From contig CAAGGQ010000093.1 in assembly GCA_900769475.1 (NCBI GenBank), positions 1 to 6,315 on the forward strand: DNA of 6,315 nt. The letters are read 5' to 3'. Below the pieces are notes generated by a model. It saw only the letters and a program-made list of their open reading frames with translations. It was not told the origin of the DNA and ran no database searches. This DNA is from Clostridia bacterium (GTDB lineage Bacteria; Bacillota; Clostridia; Oscillospirales; CAG-272). Made by a program: the position numbers and the translations under genes. Shown in pieces: positions 5,568 through 6,315 of the stretch (position 1 is its first letter; each line of letters begins with the position of its first letter).

Positions 5568-5843
5568 ATGAAAAATATGATAAACGAACTATGGCACGGA
5601 AACATTATTCCGCAAGAGGACAGCCGAACCAACTCGCCACAAATGAAGGAACTCCTCGGCTACATGGCGAGACATCACGAGGACTTGGAAAAGAGCTTCA
5701 CCGACGAGCAGAAAGAAACCTTTGAAAAGTTCCACGATTGCTGGAGCGAGTATATGAGCCTCGCCGAAGCAGCCATCTTCGAGTATGCGTTCCGCCTCGG
5801 AGCAAGACTCACGATGGAAGTACAAAAGGATACGGAAGAATAA
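5568..5843 (+). CDS. DUF6809-like small protein (91 aa)
   Basis: Small, acidic, probably all-helical cytoplasmic protein of unknown function. It opens with MKNMINELWHGNIIPQE, has a charged middle helix (SFTDEQKETFEKFHDCWSEY) and ends with EYAFRLGARLTMEV. This order, M..(L)..L..GNI.P at the start and F.YGFRLGA(R)L..EV near the end, is what I recall of the DUF6809 family, common in clostridial genomes and mobile elements; the assignment is from memory. Start ATG 5568 is set by AAAAGGAGG at 5551-5559, eight bases upstream. The longer in-frame opening from 5376 is rejected because it lacks a ribosome binding site and family similarity. It is a single gene between its own promoter and the hairpin at 5851. 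Being next to the att region, it is either cargo of the element or the first gene of a neighbouring one. Confidence 0.82.
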   Translation: MKNMINELWHGNIIPQEDSRTNSPQMKELLGYMARHHEDLEKSFTDEQKETFEKFHDCWSEYMSLAEAAIFEYAFRLGARLTMEVQKDTEE

Positions 5844-5850
5844 TAGATCA

Positions 5851-5884
5851 GGCATCGGAGAAAACCTTCGATGCCAAAATTTTC
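5851..5884 (+). terminator. Terminator after the DUF6809-like gene
   Basis: GGCATCGGAG (5851-5860) pairs with CTTCGATGCC (5866-5875) over loop AAAAC, with one G-U pair, starting eight bases after the stop codon. It is followed by AAAATTTTCAT, a short T-run after four A's. The downstream bases resemble those after the 4926-4954 hairpin, so this may be the usual style of terminator in this genome. Confidence 0.65.
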
Positions 5885-5913
5885 ATAAATATCGTGGAAA
5901 GCCATAAATACGG

Positions 5914-5942
5914 TTGAAATATTCATAAAATTATGATATAAT
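5914..5942 (+). promoter_or_regulatory. Near-consensus promoter of the lipoprotein gene
   Basis: TTGAAA (5914-5919), a 17-base spacer and TATAAT (5937-5942) form a very good sigma70-type promoter, with TGA in front of the -10. Transcription should begin near 5949, leaving an unusually long leader of about 115 bases before ATG 6065 that contains a terminator hairpin. Confidence 0.75.
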
Positions 5943-5960
5943 ATATTTCATAAAAATAAG

Positions 5961-6046
5961 TTCCCCAAAAGGTTGTGGGAAATCAATCTATATGAGGATG
6001 ACGATGCGCCCATAGCTTTGGTTAAGTTATGGGCGCATTTTGCTGT
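5961..6046 (+). promoter_or_regulatory. Leader with terminator hairpin: candidate attenuator
   Basis: A 15-bp stem, ATGCGCCCATAGCTT (6004-6018) with AAGTTATGGGCGCAT (6024-6038), loop TGGTT, is followed by TTTGCTGTTTT-like sequence, giving a strong intrinsic terminator between the promoter and the gene at 6065. Upstream, TTCCC (5961-5965) can pair with GGGAA (5977-5981). The same GGG, as part of TGTGGG (5974-5979), can instead pair with CCCATA (6009-6014) and break the terminator stem. That competing arrangement is typical of attenuators and riboswitches. No known riboswitch class is recognised. It could also simply be the terminator of a short RNA of about 95 bases. Confidence 0.5.
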
Positions 6047-6064
6047 TTTGAAAGGAGCTACGAT

Positions 6065-6315
6065 ATGAAAAAAATATATAAAATCATTTCTCTCATCACC
6101 ATAGCTTCAATTATGCTTTTATCGCTCTCTGCTTGTAAAACTTTCGATGAGATATGTGAAACCAACAAAGATGGCTTTAGATACTACTATAATGAAGCAT
6201 CTAAGGAAGGTGTATATATTGTCGGTATTCCCGATACCGAAGATTTGGTTATCCCCGAATACATCGAAGGAAAACGTGTTGTTGAATTAGGACATCAAGA
6301 TATGGGAATTGGTTA
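6065..6315 (+). CDS. Lipoprotein, probable BspA-type leucine-rich repeat protein (5' part, cut by window end)
   Basis: Only the first 83 residues are present and the frame is open to the window edge. ATG 6065 has AAAGGAG at 6051-6057, seven bases upstream. The N-terminus is a lipoprotein signal peptide: basic start MKKIYK, hydrophobic stretch to about residue 20, then lipobox LSAC with Cys24 as the expected lipidated residue, so the product should be anchored on the outer face of the membrane. After it, FRYYYNEASKEGVYIVGI and LVIPEYIEGKRVVELG resemble the Y.....G..I.GI.....L.IP..I.G..V..IG units of BspA-like (LRR_5) surface proteins. This is a family impression from one repeat; full length and repeats lie outside. 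Codons are more AT-rich than in the relaxase and integrases, suggesting a different history, either host DNA or cargo. It follows a strong promoter and the possible attenuator. Confidence 0.72.
   Translation, partial: MKKIYKIISLITIASIMLLSLSACKTFDEICETNKDGFRYYYNEASKEGVYIVGIPDTEDLVIPEYIEGKRVVELGHQDMGIG

Overview
The window looks like part of an integrative and mobilizable element (IME) from an uncultured gut-type Clostridia (Bacillota). Clues are strong AGGAGG-like ribosome binding sites, sigma70-type promoters, a CCA-encoding tRNA remnant, a relaxase resembling the clostridial MobP3 group, a small DUF6809-like protein and a lipoprotein with a BspA-type start. The host assignment is inferred from gene style, not from a marker gene.

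Layout from left to right, all confident genes on +. (1) 56-1789 encodes a MOB_P-type relaxase whose C-terminal part carries Sel1-like (TPR-like) repeats. (2) 1790-1923 is a gap with three consecutive hairpins, one resembling a terminator. (3) 1924-2217 encodes a small unrecognised protein. (4) 2316-3494 and 3481-4917 encode two tandem, overlapping tyrosine recombinases. Both have a complete R-K-H-R-H-Y catalytic set, and the second has an extra C-terminal copy of the N-terminal arm-DNA-binding domain. (5) 4926-5009 holds two hairpins: a 12-bp one closing the integrase operon and a leftward intrinsic terminator. (6) 5015-5060 on the minus strand is the 3' half of a tRNA-Pro with CGG anticodon, running from the anticodon loop to CCA. 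No matching 5' half follows, so this is best read as the attachment core of the element, either attP of a circular form or a junction between tandem elements. (7) 5061-5567 has no convincing gene. It holds short repeats that could be integrase arm sites, two leftward promoters, an imperfect direct repeat and a rightward promoter. (8) 5568-5843 encodes the DUF6809-like protein and ends at a hairpin terminator. (9) 5880-6315 is visibly more AT-rich. It holds a near-consensus promoter, a leader with a strong terminator hairpin (possible attenuator) and the 5' part of a lipoprotein gene cut by the window end.

How the parts would work together (inference): the recombinases excise and insert the element at a tRNA-Pro gene, restoring the tRNA 3' end and its terminator from element DNA. 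The relaxase nicks the circular form for transfer through a conjugation machine supplied by another element. No coupling protein, type IV secretion gene, excisionase, MobC or recognisable oriT is visible here. The points most worth following are the split tRNA/att site, the paired recombinases with the duplicated DNA-binding domain, and the attenuator-like leader.
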